Part shown: piece after piece, positions 47,407 to 60,575 of the stretch
How the letters are laid out: the number at the start of each line of letters is the position of its first letter
Position numbering within the stretch: the stretch's first letter is position 1
NCBI GenBank assembly: GCA_017562135.1
Contig: QEYB01001398.1
Coordinates: 248,001-312,000 of the forward strand
Length of the DNA: 64,000 nucleotides
DNA from: Dipylidium caninum
Lineage: Eukaryota > Platyhelminthes > Cestoda > Cyclophyllidea > Dipylidiidae
Reading direction: 5' to 3'
Program-made: the position numbers and the translations under genes
The notes under the pieces: model-generated
The model's input: the letters and a program-made list of their open reading frames with translations, nothing else
Told to the model about the DNA's origin: nothing
Databases searched by the model: none

Positions 47407-49004
47407 CTATTTTCATAAACATTTTATTTAATATTCAGTAAAACGTAAAGCCTAAAGATACGGCCAATTTTGGCCCCGACTCAGTCAATGATGAGAAGGT
47501 ATACAAGGTGCTCTGGAGCACTAAAGGAATTCGAGAAGCTTTATTCGGGCCCAAGGTAATCTAAACTTTAACGCTGTACCTGTCAGAGTGAGGCATCACC
47601 AAAACACTCAGGCAGCGCAACCGATATGTAGCCCAGTTAAAAAAGATCATTCGCTCATAGCAGACTTTAGTTAGATATGCATTGTAGCCTATTACAGAAT
47701 TTTAAAGTTTTATTAAGACGTGGTACCGCGTGATCTTTAGGGTGGCACAATGATTGACCAATGACTTATAAAATTATCCGATTCAACTTTGGTTAATTGT
47801 AGATTTCATATCGTCGCAGGATTCACACCAAATAGCCCTTTTTGAATTCGGATTCATGGCTGGATTTAAGATTTCCTCCCTCAAGTTGTCCATTCCGGCA
47901 CCTCGACAGGATAGGAAACACTGTCAGTTTAACACGAATTTTTAAAGTATACATTAACATCAAATTAAGGATGCTTTCACTGATCTTGCCCCTATAAATG
48001 TCACGGAGAAAGTGAAAAATCAAATGTGCCCAAAGTCCCGGATGATTTAAAAATAAGTACGTCATAAATCGAATAATGGTGGAGAATACCATCGATAGAT
48101 AAACGTCTCTTGGGATCTTCGTCTATACTCTATTGATGTTACATCTACCACAGATTATTTTGCAACCGGAAATAAGCCAAACGTAATATGTTGTGTAAAG
48201 GTCGTATCACGTACTCCAGTAAAAATATTCATTTCTTTTCGGAGGTGATTAGCTGATGATGCTCTTCGGGGACGCCGCGGGGCTTTCAAAGTAGCATGAG
48301 TCATCCATAATCGCTAATTCAATTCAATCATTTCCCATAGACTTCTAACCCCCTACTAAAATTTACCTCTCTCCTCCTGCGTTTGCCATGTGGAACCCCA
48401 AGATATGTTGCTCTCCTAGTAATTTTTTAAGAATCTTTAAATGCAAAACTTTCCACGTAAATCACCTCCCTCTCACAATCGTCTTCAAATCTAAACAACG
48501 AAATTCATGATCCTCTTAACTAAACTCTTACACGAATGTTCTCGTCGCCAATAAGACGTTATCACCCTCAAAATAGACCGTTGCACACTAGGCTGAAACG
48601 TTTAAAAGTTGTGCTACTTGCGTACAGAAGGATTTACCGTCTTTGCGTAAGTTAAGGAGCGAATGTCACTTAGCACAATCACAGAGTAGGCGGTCAGTGA
48701 CGTGTTACACAAAATCATTTCATATTTCCCCATCGTACGAACCAAATATCCCTCTCAGCTTGCTGCAAAATATGAGACGAGAATACTTTTAAAAATGCGG
48801 TCTATTATTTAAAAAATATATACAGTTATTTTCCAACCTATAGCAATACAAATCCGAGGAAATACGTGGCTGTTATGTACACTTTACTTTTCACCCTTTC
48901 TTGTTGTCTTCGTGCAATCTCTGTGGTTCGATTTAGGCCATAAAGGTGGGGCTCCCCACACTATTGGCCTTCACCCTCAAGTTTCCATTGACCTGGTCGT
49001 CAGA

Positions 49005-49010
49005 TTTATT
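49005..49010 (-). terminator. AATAAA overlapping the copy B stop codons
   Basis: The coding end GGGAAATAATAAATC contains tandem TAA stops, and the hexamer AATAAA begins inside the first. If used, the transcript would have a 3' untranslated region of only some 10-30 bases. Coincidence in AT-rich DNA is possible. Confidence 0.4.
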
Positions 49011-49391
49011 ATTTCCCGGGCCGTACGTCCTCTTCGCAAATGTCCTTCGCAACCCTCTCGGCACACCAGTCATATACCTCCCCGAAGGTGTCTATCATCA
49101 TCCCCAAGGTTAGGGTATCCAGTACATTTTGTTCGTAGAATTTGTAATTGAACCACGTTGGCTCGTCTGCTCTCATCTCCATTTCCAGTCGCTGTTCAAG
49201 CCAGTCCTTTCGTTTGATGGTCCATTGGGTCAGTTTGGGCAGTCGACCGGGGTCCACGATGACAGGGGGGCGGAGGGGGTGTCGTGCATAGCCTCTCCAA
49301 CTCATCGTCCTCTTTGAGTGTCAATGAGATGCCAAGCACAATTTCGAGGTGTGTCCGAACAATGCGCTCTAGCAGGATAAATGAGTTCGGT
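49009..49391 (-). CDS. CEP350-like copy B, last exon (one-base frame break)
   Basis: It opens RPNSFILLERIVRTHLEIVL and GISLTLKEDD, matching the copy A start (RPESISRWEEIL..GISLDP). It then switches frame in a run of six C (49,265-49,270, G on the plus strand), to read VIVDPGRLPKLTQWTIKRKD and TWFNYKFYEQ to TAA at 49,009. Removing one base of that run gives 127 codons in frame. The end FNYKFYEQ...CAERVAKDI is the domain's signature helix. Confidence 0.7.
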
Positions 49392-50527
49392 CTGGAAGGG
49401 AAAAAGACAGTCGCCATCGTATGCCAGACATCCTGAGGTGCACCTGAAGTGGCCCTACTAACACTCGAACACAATATTCACACGTGGCTACTATCATCTA
49501 CCAGCGCCTCGAGGCACTTGGCTAATGATAAACAAGTGGACCTCAAGACGAGGACGGTGGTAAAATAAAGAGTGGCATTTCTCACAGTTTTTTAGGCAAA
49601 TTCTCAACGTGAGAACCTGGAAGTCCTGTGTAAGCCAGTGGCACTGCGAGTGGCAGAGTAGCCATGTCGGTGTGGATGGAAGGCAGGGCGATTTGGCGCC
49701 TCGTCTCCTGTCTGCACAGGCAAGGGTGGACCGACGGGTGCACCCGCCTCGCAAATGGTTACATGCACGTATAAAACACCCTGCAGCAACGCCAGTGCGA
49801 GTGGTGTCGCCTCATAGGCGAGTGGAGAGAGACGCTGCTGACACCAAAGCCACACCAAAACTCGGGGATAGAGGAAGTAGCAAAGCTGCCTTCGACGGTT
49901 CCCTCGGTGGAGGATGTCTTTTAAGCCATTGGATCGGAATCTCGGGATTTTGGTGGGTAAATACCATAAAGCCGAGGGTTGGCGGGGGGGAGGGGGGCGA
50001 GAGGACTGTGGGGGAGAGGAGAGTGACAAGCCTATTCACTAATTGCGTTCGCATGTGAGATAGTGAAAAAAAGTGAGCTGAAGTAGGTTAGAAGCGTATA
50101 TTATCAGTAGAGCGAAACAATCAAGTTACGGAGTATGGGACACAGGCCCAAACAAAGTCCCAATGTCGTTGGTGCGAGTTAGTGGGTGGAGGACTCAAAC
50201 AAGAGTTGACTTTTACGCTTTCATTATAGTTTGATGTGGTGGAAAGTCGCACGACTCGGTCCCGAAGCTGGCGTCCTCCGCGCACACACGCCAGTAGAGG
50301 GGAGAAGCGAGGGGAACCCACTCATAGTGGCCGCGTTGGTGCCAGTTAGAGGTGAGAAGCGTGCAGGATGTCAAGCGTGCCCCATCCGACATTCGTCAAT
50401 TAGTGCGCGACAGCGTTCACTGCCGCCCAGGTGCGGCGACACGGGAATATCAGGCGATCTGGTCACCTTTGAAGTATGAGGCTGTTAGGAGTGTCAAGCG
50501 AGAAGCCTTGGGAGCAAGCGCACTCAC

Positions 50528-50702
50528 CGTCTGGGTCCAAGCCACAGGCGATACCGCACACTAGTGAGAACCGGGGGTCGCTTCTCCCGAATATCCTCGT
50601 CCTCGCTTTCGTAGATCTCCTGAAGCTTCTCACGAACGCAGTCAAAGAAGAACGCCCGATTGAGAAATCTCATTCTGTCCGCTGATTTGCAGAGTTCAAT
50701 GT
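50528..50702 (-). CDS. CEP350-like copy B, exon 4
   Basis: 175 bp, identical in length and phase to the copy A exon. It reads IELCKSADRMRFLNR, AFFFDCVREKLQEIY and PPVLTSVRYRLWLGPR. The acidic ESEDEDIREK matches GEDEDIKNN of copy A. The donor is GTGAGT. Confidence 0.72.
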
Positions 50703-51661
50703 CTAGAAGGAAACAGAGAGTTAGAGGTTGCGCATCTGCGTACAAGTGTTTTGTTAGACAAAGTCAAGTGATTGTTTTCGGTGGAATGTGGGATGAGAGA
50801 GGAGACTTCGCAGGGGTAAGGCGAAGTCCTCGCTCACAGGATGCGGTCGTTTTCCTGCCCCGAATGGCCGCTTAAAGACGGGCGTGAAGGGACCGCAGTC
50901 CACTTTCAACGAGCTCCAGTCTGAGGGAGGGTAGAAGTGGACCAGCGAAGCTCCTCGGCCCCCATAAGAAGAGACATGTGGATGTGAAGGCGGCGCCGTA
51001 AAGTGGAAGTCAATCCTCCTTCCAAAAGTCTCACTATCTCAAAGATCCGACGGTGAAAGGTCGGACTTTGAATCGCTGCCAACATGAGCCTTAAGTCCGA
51101 GACTCTTCCGCACGAACCCAGACCGGGGGGGGGAGAGGAGGAAACTCTTCCTTCCGAGTTCCCACTAACAAGCAGGCTTAGTGTAAGAGGCGAGGAGTGC
51201 AACGGAGGCTACAGGTCCAGTTGCCACCTGCTGGTGACAAGAGTTGAGCCATTTCAACATTATAAAGTATAAGAATAATAAATTCACAGAAAGTTGTATG
51301 TGCTGCCATCAAGTGAATGTAGAGATACTGAGATACTAAGTTTATTTCAAAAAGCTTCGTTCAAAATGGATTTTAAATTTTCTCCGAGTGGTGGATAAAT
51401 TGTAGCTGGAGTTGAATTCCAAAGCGTTAACCGGAGACTGGAAATGGCCGGTTCACGTGGAGTAAACACTTCTGTGCTTAGGAGGGGCGAGAAATGAAGG
51501 GAGTTTCGAAAACCTCACTGGCGTCTCAGCGAACAGATGGACAAATTACTTAGTTACACCTCACTGCGGCGTGGGACGCCGATTTGGACATCCGTGTGAA
51601 GCACTTCAAAACAAGCATCTCCTTTGCCTCTTCAGCGGGGTCATTAAAGCAGAAGGGGTAC

Positions 51662-51842
51662 CTTCGTCCTCGACGCAGTCGAAAGTGAAACGGGGCGGAT
51701 ACGGGGCCGCCCTCAACGCCTCCTCGAATGCTCCCGGCTCGCACGAGGTGCGAAGGCTCCAGAAAACTTTCATCGCCTCCTTGAAGAGGGGCACTATCCG
51801 CGAGGGCACATTCACCACGAGCCCCAGCAGTTGTTCTTTTAG
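51662..51842 (-). CDS. CEP350-like copy B, exon 3
   Basis: 181 bp, phase 0 to phase 1, exactly as in copy A. It reads LKEQLLGLVVNVPSRIV, PLFKEAMKVFWSLR and APYPPRF, ending at donor GTACCC. About half of the positions agree with copy A, including PSR.VPLFK.A and APYPPRF. Confidence 0.72.
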
Positions 51843-52125
51843 CTGAGGCAACACAACGAAAGAGTAAGGAATGCTGAAGGTGAATGTGGCGGAGTTTTGC
51901 CTAAGTAAACTGAAGCAGTCAGGAGAAAGCACAGAACTAGACCCCATCGCCCCTATGTGGGCCATCGACGACGTCGTTAAAGACGACTTACACACGGAGA
52001 AACCTCATGAAGCCATAATTGACCTCGGTGCGCCTTCCCAACACCATGCAAGCAGGCTTAGAGGTAAACAGTACAAATGGACTGCCAACCAAAGATTTAA
52101 GTGGTAATTGAGGCAATTAGCTTAC

Positions 52126-52572
52126 AATTCCAGGGTGAGTGGGGTACGCCGGATGCGGTAAAGTGATGGACGTTGGCGAAGTGGATTTGGAAAAAGTGAC
52201 GCATTCAGCTTCGTCACTGTTGTCTGCCAAAGTGGCTGCATTTTCACCCATTTCCCCGTTTTCTTTACTGTAATCGTAATCGTCTGAGGCGAGGGCACTT
52301 CGGAAGAATTCGTCCCGAGCGCTGAGCACTTCCAACCTCTGCTCGGTCACCTTGCTCTCCAGTGACGGCTTGGAAATGCAAAAAGGGGAGAAGAATTTTG
52401 TGACGAGGGGATTCTTCCTCCTCCTTAGTGGCGCCCATACGGTTAGGGCGTCACGGAGACACTCGAGAATGAAGTGATTAGCCAGATTGTGAAGAGCACG
52501 GCGGCGGAAGGCAACTTCCTCAGTAGGGCGCATGGGGCTCCTGGAGAGCCTGCCCACCCCCTCGTTTATACC
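52126..52572 (-). CDS. CEP350-like copy B, exon 2
   Basis: 149 codons from GINEGVGRLSRSP to PAYPTHPGI, acceptor CATCTCCAG and donor GTAAGC, phase 0 at both ends. It includes an amphipathic stretch (HNLANHFILECLRDALTVW) and an acidic, serine-rich tail (SDDYDYSKENGEMGE). Copy A has no exon of this size at the same place; its counterpart may be the 127 bp exon or the end of the long serine-rich exon. Confidence 0.6.
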
Positions 52573-52830
52573 CTGGAGATGACAGTAGAGGCGACATGCA
52601 AGTCGCACTTAATTTAACAACTATCATGAAGGCGATGAGTTTATGAGGTGCGTCTCGATGAATTCCTTACCCTGTGAAGGCAATCTTCACCACCTCTTTC
52701 CCAGCCGTTGTCGTGAGTTGTTCGTTCTGGGAAGTGTGGATAGGAGTTGAGCGTGGGATACCCACGGATTGGGAATAAAGCTCTCTATTCTGAACGCCAG
52801 CGCTGAGGAGGACGCGACTGCTTCACCGAC

Positions 52831-52890
52831 GGAGGGAGAGGGGGAGGTGGGGGAGGGGGAAGGGGGAAGGGGGAAGGGGGAAAGGGAGAG
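52831..52890 (+). repeat. G-rich GGGGGAA repeat in copy B intron
   Basis: GGGGGAA-type units with many runs of four or five G on the plus strand, in the intron between copy B exons 1 and 2. Candidate G-quadruplex on the non-transcribed strand. Confidence 0.85.
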
Positions 52891-54117
52891 TGAAGTCACC
52901 TCAGATGTTGTAGTCCAATGTCACTATCCCAAAGGAGAAATGCGAGCATGGAGATTAAAGTCTCGGCCTCTCTATTTCGCAGTTGAGTGCCTATTCTCCT
53001 GGCTAGACGCCGGAAACGGCAACCTGGGACGCATTCTGAATTCGCGGTAGGAGGATTTTGCGAGAAGGACAGCCAAGCGTACGGACCCCTCGAAAGAGGT
53101 GTGTGAGAGCCTCAGGTTCAGCGCATTTGGAATTTGGCAGTTGGGTGGGGATTGTCGTGGCACCGCCTCATTAGTAAGTCGTCGCGGAACTTACTCAGCC
53201 TTCATGACTCAAAACGGTGGCTTTGGCAGGCACGTAGTCAAAGGCTATGTTTGACTGCCGCCTGTCAATAAATCTTATGAGGCGTTTAAGTGTATCCACT
53301 TAAAGTCCCAACACTCCCACGTGGACTCATGTAAACGCCGCGGTCACAGGACGGTTATGACAATTCTCGCCTTCACGGAACACCATTTTGGCGTTAAACT
53401 GACTCTTCACCTGTCTGCCAGCCTGAGAACACCGGCGACGACGACGGCGACAATGGCACGGAGGAGTGTTGGCCGTCTGCGTCGCCAGAGTCTCAGTTGA
53501 CTGGACTCGCTGCGCCAGGGTCTTGCTCTAAGGGCCAGCCGTCATCTCGTTCAAGTGATCCCCTCTTATTTACCTTACCTCGCTCGGAGCCATCATCCCG
53601 TCATGCCACACACACACACACGAGGAGAAACAAATTCGTTTTTGGTTAACCTCGTGACACGTCGTGCCAACGTTGACACAGGCTACGCTGACACACTGCC
53701 GAGGTGGTTCATTAGTAGGCACGCAAGATGGGGAGCGAGGGGGTGATTAACGCAGACACGCACACTGGGGAAAGCAGACATTTTCTGTGCCCAACAAACG
53801 CGTCCCATGAACGCCTCGTGAGGCGGCCGCTCTCCCGCGTCCGTAAGGCTCAAGACGCGCATGAACAGTGGAGTACGGTGATTGTAGGAGGAACAAAAAG
53901 GGAAAAAGGAATGAGTGCTAAAAGCTGATCGAGTAAATTTTTGTTAAGAAAATTGTAAAGTATGGAAAAGCCGCTTTCCTCATAGGAATGATGAGCTTCG
54001 GCGGAAAGCTCCCTATGACAGAGACCAGTTTTTTTCCTAATAATGGATACAAGAAAATATCAATTCTTCTAAGAGCGCAATTTCAAGAGAGACTATGCTC
54101 CTCCAACCAATTCCTAC

Positions 54118-54300
54118 CTCCCTAACACCGCCGGTGCCTCCAACCGTATTGGACTTTTCCTGCCGTTTCTTCTCAATCACACTATCCACAGCACGTCCCA
54201 CCATCTGCTCGAGCAGGTTGGCAACCCATGTGTCCAGTGGAGGAGGATCCGGCTTCTGAGGAGTCCGGCTTGTCGAGGTACGAGAGGTGTGGGTTCCCAT
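54118..54300 (-). CDS. CEP350-like copy B, exon 1
   Basis: MGTHTSRTSTSRTP leads into PPLDTWVANLLEQMV and GRAVDSVIEKKRQEK, a helix resembling the repeated LxxxLLxEAVxxV helices of CEP350 and the LVDTKADILLDEFMD exon of copy A. It ends at donor GTAGGA in phase 0. The ATG has G at +4 and A at -3 is absent (GGC before ATG), so an internal-exon reading is also possible. Confidence 0.5.
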
Positions 54301-57300
54301 GCCTCCTGAGTTGTCTAGTGTCTCTGTGCAGACGGAGAAGGCGATAGACCGCAGAACAGCCGCGTCAACGCCTCGGCAAAGGACAGGAAGGGAGGCTGCC
54401 TATGGCATGAGTGTATCTCTATGTATAGGCATGTGCTGAGCAGAGAGGCGGCATATGCGGTGTGTGCTCAAATGGGGTGCGAGCTGGTGCGTACTAAGAG
54501 GCACGTAGTGCTGTGCGCCTGACGCCAGAATGCGAGAGAGAAAGAGAGAGCGAGGGCGAGCGCCAGCGCCAGCGCTAGCGCGAGAGAACGTATGAATGAG
54601 CTCGCAGAGCGACAGTGACACTCGATACGGGGCTGATTTCGCATTTCCACGCCTGCCTATTCACACTCGTCTGTTTCCTACACATTGGCGCCGAGGCTGA
54701 TGGAGCGACGGACGTGGTTTTGTTGACCTTATGAGGCCTTAACATAGCTAAACCGATAGCATGAATTATCATGTCTGATTGACATAGTCCATTGACATTG
54801 AAGTCTGCTGAGCATTTCGAAAGCCATTTTGGCAGTAATCGTAGACACAGTCTGCCGGAGCAGTGCCTCGCCCAGCCCGTCTCAGTGCTTTAATCTCACC
54901 GAGTTGAGGGAGGAGACACCAGTGCCGCCAGCACGTCCCCACTGGGATCATCATTTTTGGCGCCCGCTTCGGGGCGTGGATGCTGTGTTGACCTTCCACG
55001 AAGAAAATTCCACACTATTACTTGTTTGACGTCAAGTGCATTCATCTGCAAGTCGCAGTGAATTTATTTCACCAGATTGGTTAAAAAAGAACTGGGTCTC
55101 ATCTCATCGCCTCATTGTAACAACCGCAAACAACGAGAAGGAAAGGCATTTTTAAAATTCCATTGTGCCCCTCCCCCCATATGCAAAACTTAGCTTGTCA
55201 ACCAATGGCTCCTCTCCCCCTTGTCTCTGTCTCTCTTTTACTCTCTCTTTCTCGCTCCCCTCGCAATGGCAACCCGCCCTGCCAATTGGCACGGTGTCAC
55301 AACTGAAGTAGAAGGACAATGTACAATCCAGATCCTACAGAAAAACGATTTGTGTTTACTTTCCCCTACCACAGATTTACGACAATCAATCTGAAAAATC
55401 GCGTTTCGTGAGGGCTAGTGCTATGAGAATTGTTTGTCTAGCGTTAAACTACCAACCTAATCAAAGGTATGCGATTCGCAACAGGTCCTGAGAAGAAAGC
55501 GGTAATAAAAGCATACCCTATTTTTGAGTAAAGTTTACTCACATCTTAAAATACAGAGAAAGTTGAGAATTTATTGGCAGCCTTAGGCGAGTAAGGGCCT
55601 CTCAGCTGTCTCACGTCATGCTCAAACTGTCATTTTCAAATGGACCAATCAGAAAGACGCACCAATCAGAGCTCGACTTGTCCTCGAGGATAATTTTGAT
55701 GCGCAAATGTGTGCGATTAAACTCCTCCACTCAACAAGGAGGCGGATTTTAGACGTAGGTGTGGCAAACTATAGCTAAATAACAGTTACTAAGGCTATTT
55801 AAATAAGAACCTTGTGTGTAGTTGTAGAAAGGTCATAATCATCTGCGCCGGTTGACGGGGCCGAGGGGTATTGGGACCAAACTGCACAACCCAAATGTTA
55901 ATCAAGATTAGCGACACCTGGATAGTCACAGCACTTGGTGGTCAAGGTAAAAGGTGTTTGTTACAATCCACTTTGGAGACGTCGAATCGAGACAAAAGCC
56001 TAAGTGATATCTCACGCAGCTCATTCACTGTGGACTGGACTGCGCGCCACCCGGTCCCAATGAACTAGGCGGTTAGCCTGACTCTTGCCAACGTGGTTCG
56101 ACTTGAATGTCCTGGCCACTGTGAATCGAATTGTGGAATACTAATTTCAATCTGACGTTTACTTTTAAAGATGATGTCGAAGAAAAGCCGAAGGGCTCCC
56201 AGGGGGGAGGGGGTGAACCACGGCCAAGAAGTCTATTCGGATAAGAAACTCAACGAAAGCAAACAGGACCATGGTCATCCGCCGGAACACCCACGTGTCA
56301 GAAAACACGCCTAAAGGAAAACCCATGCAACAGGCAATCGAATTAACCACTGACTGGGGACTGAGCAACACTCGCCGCCCATCACGTGGACGAAGGTTGA
56401 CCCCATCAGATACGACTTCCACTTGACCCGATTCATCACGGTAACAGTCAACCTCTGGACAGCTTCAATTTCTATCACCTCGATTATTATCACTATTAGT
56501 CGGGTGTTCTACAATTCCGCCCAGAAGAGGAACAAGTGGGTTACCCGGGGGGCGAGAAAGTGATGGCGGTGTGGAGGGCTGACGATGAATAGGGGGGACA
56601 GTTCTGCCAGCATTCTCGTCTCCTTCGTCACGCGAACCAGCCTCGCGAATCCTGGTATTTCCGCATCGCCGCTGAGGAAGACAGACGAGGTTGGAATGCC
56701 TGGATAATAACACGATGAAAGAGAGTCGAACAGCGGTGGATTCGGCCGTTTGCCGACGTCGCTAATCATCTCCGACTTTCTTGTAGGCGGTGTCTCCGTC
56801 CTTTCCAGCCCCCCTCACGTCTCCCGCTTCGCACTTCGGCCGTGATATTGCGGAGCCGTCTTGACGGTGACGCAAGTGTCAACAATTCTGCACGGGAGTC
56901 CGATGTAACTGACTTGCATAAAAGGATAGGGTGTAAATTGAGTCTAAGTTATCCGCTAACTTAGCAGTCTGCGCTGCTTCTGCAAAGTGAAACAAACCCT
57001 CGTCGACAGCAGACCCCAACTGGGGTGCGGGCTTAAGGCCTCTCAACAAATCCCCACTGCCTGGATGAGAAGTGACCATCGTGACAACCACGGCGTTACT
57101 CACTTTGTGGTCTGGAAAGGCGTCTCTCAGCTACTGCTAAACTCGGCTAGTGCCGACCACTGAGGAACAGCCCAGACTACAACCGTCTTCTCTGATCCCG
57201 CCAGCTGAACTATCTGAAATGGGAGGGGGTGGGGATTTCCGCTCAGACCTGACATATTAGCCGTGGTGACAACATTCACAACCAGAGCTCGAAAACATCA

Positions 57301-59434
57301 TAAGTCTTCTTTACTACTGAACTGAGACTCATGTTACAAAGAAGGCCGTCTCTACTACCGATCTTCCTCTGCTCTCTCGAAAAGAGACACTTGGGAGAGG
57401 GAGATGAGTCCCAAGTTGACAAGTACGACGCATACAATGGAAAGATTGAGGGCGAATCCGAGAAAAATGCTAGAAACCCCATCATTTATTCTACAAAGCT
57501 CAAGTTGCAGTCAGTGGAGCCTCCTCGGCATCTACTCTCTTCGGAGCCGCCCTTTTACCACAGAGCGTGCTGTTATACGACGTGAAACCGAATGCCCGGC
57601 AAAGTGTGTATGGAGATGTTGGTGACACTTAACCGCGTTGTATTATTTATACTACTTCCCGGGCAAGGAAAACCTTAGTGCACTCACAGTCCCTTTCCGC
57701 GCCTTTGGCCGGGCAAATACTACTGCGCTATTAAGTAGCATCGATTGACCCTAGGCGATTTCCAGTTTTCGCCAGACCAATTGGTGGGGCAGACGCTCCA
57801 ATACAGCAGATAATTTCGTGCTCCAACCGTAGACGCGGATAGACGGTGGCTGGGCCTAGGAGGTACCGACACTGAAATGCTCGCTGAAGGCGATTGAGCG
57901 GACGGATCAAGGAAAGTGGATGAAGGAGTGAACGATGGGGGCGTTTACCTGGGGTTGGTTGGGTCACCAGTCATGACCACGATGGTGGCGCGTGTCCCGA
58001 GCCTCCACATAGGCTTCACTGTGGCAAGTCATTCGAGTCCAAATCTTCGGTTGTGCTTTAACACGAATTTCGGAGAGCACGACCGCCCGCGCCTTATGCG
58101 ACACCAGTTGCAGGCTGCCTGACACACCGAGCTCTCGTTCCAGAAAAGGAGCAAAAGCGACAGTAAATCGAAGAAAGATTTTCAGTGACTCCATTGCTTC
58201 GGACTCCTGCTGTTTCCACTTTGCGCCGAGTAGTAAAGTCTGGAGTGAAGCTACTTGTAACCTAAACAGCCAGGAGTCAACTACAAATGGCGGGAACCAG
58301 TGCGTCCTCCCACCCGCGGCGTTGGCGAGGACCCATTGTTGGTGCGCAAAAGAGCGCTGCAACTACACACGTCGTCGGTGCGCCGCCATGCTCAGTAGAA
58401 ACAGCGAGAGATACAGCTAGCTCGACTGCCTACCTCCTTCGAAGTACAAGTAAGCTCTCACCGTAATACGTTTACAAGTGCGACGGTCAGGCATTCCACG
58501 CGGAAGGTTATAGGTTAAATGAGCACCAGCTTGGCCTATCAGACTGACCAGAGGGTCCTACGGCAATGTTAAATCAGCATCATTACCTGCGATGGACTAT
58601 TAACCGAATTGCTAAAGAACATGGCGCGAGTTGTCTACCACCCCCATTGTCGAGTATTCCATCTGGACCAGTCACCTGATCTGCCATCAGGGACAATGCC
58701 TGACATTCGAGCAATCATAGGGGGACAAGAGTGCGTCTCTCCGGTCGTGACGTTATACCTCGACTTGAAGAAATAAAACCTTAGAAGTAGCAATAGTGAC
58801 GGTTCGAAGGTCGCGGTGCGAATATCCTACTCCACCATTTCCGAGTTTGTCAATAGTGTATCCAGGCTCACCTTTTTCCCACAGCGCTCAGGTTTCTGAA
58901 ACGCCTCACCAATTTCAATTTCACGACCCCATATTCCGGAATGACGAATGATCGTCAATCTGTATTCTTTGCGCCGGCTTCATGAAAATTCCCGCATAGT
59001 GGGGCACAGATCAACCTCATTACCGTACTAACAAGATTCCTCACCCCGGTGACAAAACACGTTCACCCAGTTGGCATTGCAACCAAAAAGTGGAAAACAA
59101 CCATCAGATGCCCATTCTGCATTAGTGACATTGGATTGGGATTGGATCCACGACGACAACTGCGACAGTGTTCCCCAAAAGTAATGCGATTCCGCAAAGT
59201 AGATATATTCGTTACATAAATGAGACAAAATATAAAAAATACCACCTTTTCAGCAGTGAAACTACCGCCTCTAAGAAGAAATAAGCAAACGCGAGTACAT
59301 AAAAAGCCTTATAAATGCACTTTCTGTAGTCGCATGGAAAAAATATAGAGGTCAGTTACAAATAGAGGTTTATGGATATCTAATATACAACAACAAGAGT
59401 TAAGGGGAAATCAACCTGATTAAAGCCGTACTGT
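54301..59434. other. Region between the two CEP350-like genes
   Basis: No exon could be assigned with confidence. It may be the intergenic spacer, or hold unrecognised 5' exons of copy B. Low-complexity patches lie at about 54,528-54,590 (GAGA then GCGCCA units) and 55,220-55,262 (CT-rich). The 132-codon open frame at 57,964-58,362 minus shows no similarity to the CEP350 module. Confidence 0.45.
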
Positions 59435-59831
59435 TCACTCCTCCGTTGTTTCTTCCTCATTCTTCATCAGTGTCTCCCGCTCATCAGAAGAATTTGGCTT
59501 TGATAAAACATTATCTATCACATTACCGGCAATTTCACCCGCTAATTCCGAAACGGCTACATTAATGGCTTCCTGCTCAAAGGGCTTATAGTTGAGCCAC
59601 GAGAAGTCTTCCTCACGCAAATCAGTTATCAGAAGCTGGTCGATCCAGGACTGCTTTAAATTGAGTGTCCACTGAACAAGGTTGCTGCGAGACACGGAGG
59701 GGTCGAAAACCTGAGGCTTAGGCAGCTCTGGAGGCGAGGGACCATCGACGGCCGCGGGGTCCAACGATATCCCCAAGATTGCCTCCAATTGGGGTGCCAG
59801 AATCTCCTCCCAACGTGATATACTTTCGGGT
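59435..59831 (-). CDS. CEP350-like copy A, last exon
   Basis: It begins RPESISRWEEILAPQ after CTTATCGCAG and runs uninterrupted to TGA. It contains LVQWTLNLKQSWIDQLL, REEDFSWLNYKPFEQEA and a helix ending NVIDNVLSK, the terminal module shared with copy B and with CEP350. It ends with an acidic tail (MKNEEETTEE). Confidence 0.8.
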
Positions 59832-60575
59832 CTGCGATAAGATCCACAAGATTAGAAAATAAAGCACCGTCGCCTCTGAAGCAGAGTGGGAACATCCGCC
59901 ACAAAATTTTCAGACACCCCATCACCCACTAATTTCTTTACACGGGGGGTTCATGTGCCCATGGCGACAGTTGTGTAACGTACAAGACCACCGAGAGGAT
60001 TTGGCCCCACGAACATGCGCATGACACTAGTCTGTGGTGCCTCTCCAAGTCTCCTTCGCGTTATAATTGCTCATTTGCTCTAGGGTGGTATACTTCACTT
60101 CAAGAATCCTGCCTGCTATTGCCTAGTACTACCTTAAATTAAACAAAACTTTAACATCTTACAGAGCACAAATGGAGTGGAAAATTAGCATTCGACGAGT
60201 CTATTAACAATGAACTTCCTCGGTGTGAAAAAAACCTTGTTTGATTTCTTCGGTTCGAAGAAAAAATGTTCACTTTTGGAGCCAAAATGCTGAAATTCAG
60301 AGTTGGGTCTAAATGACCCATTAACGGGTGTGATGGGTTCAATAAAACAACAAAAGTAATAAAAGTGAGCGCTGATAGTTTCGATGACAAGAGGATGTTT
60401 ATATTTGGGAATTGACTGTTATCTACCTATAAATCCGCGATCCTGAGTTGTGAACACAACTGATTTTAGTGAGGTGAGGCGACAAAGGGAAAACGCAAAA
60501 TTGGAGGAGGCGCACAAATAAGCACATGAGTGCTTGAGGGGAAATAAAGGAAAGGTAGGGCGCTAAAAGACTCAC

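Larger units (their letters stand above)
49009..54300 (-). other. Gene span: CEP350-like C-terminal paralogue (copy B)
   Basis: Five exons join in phase to give about 455 residues that cover only the C-terminal module of a CEP350-type centrosomal/microtubule-anchoring protein. Segments in order are a short helix (LLEQMVGRAVDSVIEKKRQ), a helical and acidic linker, the NVPSRIVPLFKEA...APYPPRF block, FLNRAFFFDCVREKLQEIY, and a final block ending with EPTWFNYKFYEQ. The last block corresponds to EEAQWVNYDEDEL at the human CEP350 C-terminus, and FFFDCVREKLQEI to its YDLTKEIFQEI. Copy A (59,435-63,092) has the same blocks with exons of identical length. The start at 54,300 is a good Kozak ATG but further 5' exons cannot be excluded. 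One C-run frame break lies in the last exon. Confidence 0.62.

Noticed and set aside
57964..58362. 132-codon minus-strand open frame between the CEP350-like genes
   Set aside because: No similarity to the shared module and no in-phase splice links seen. Possibly a chance frame.
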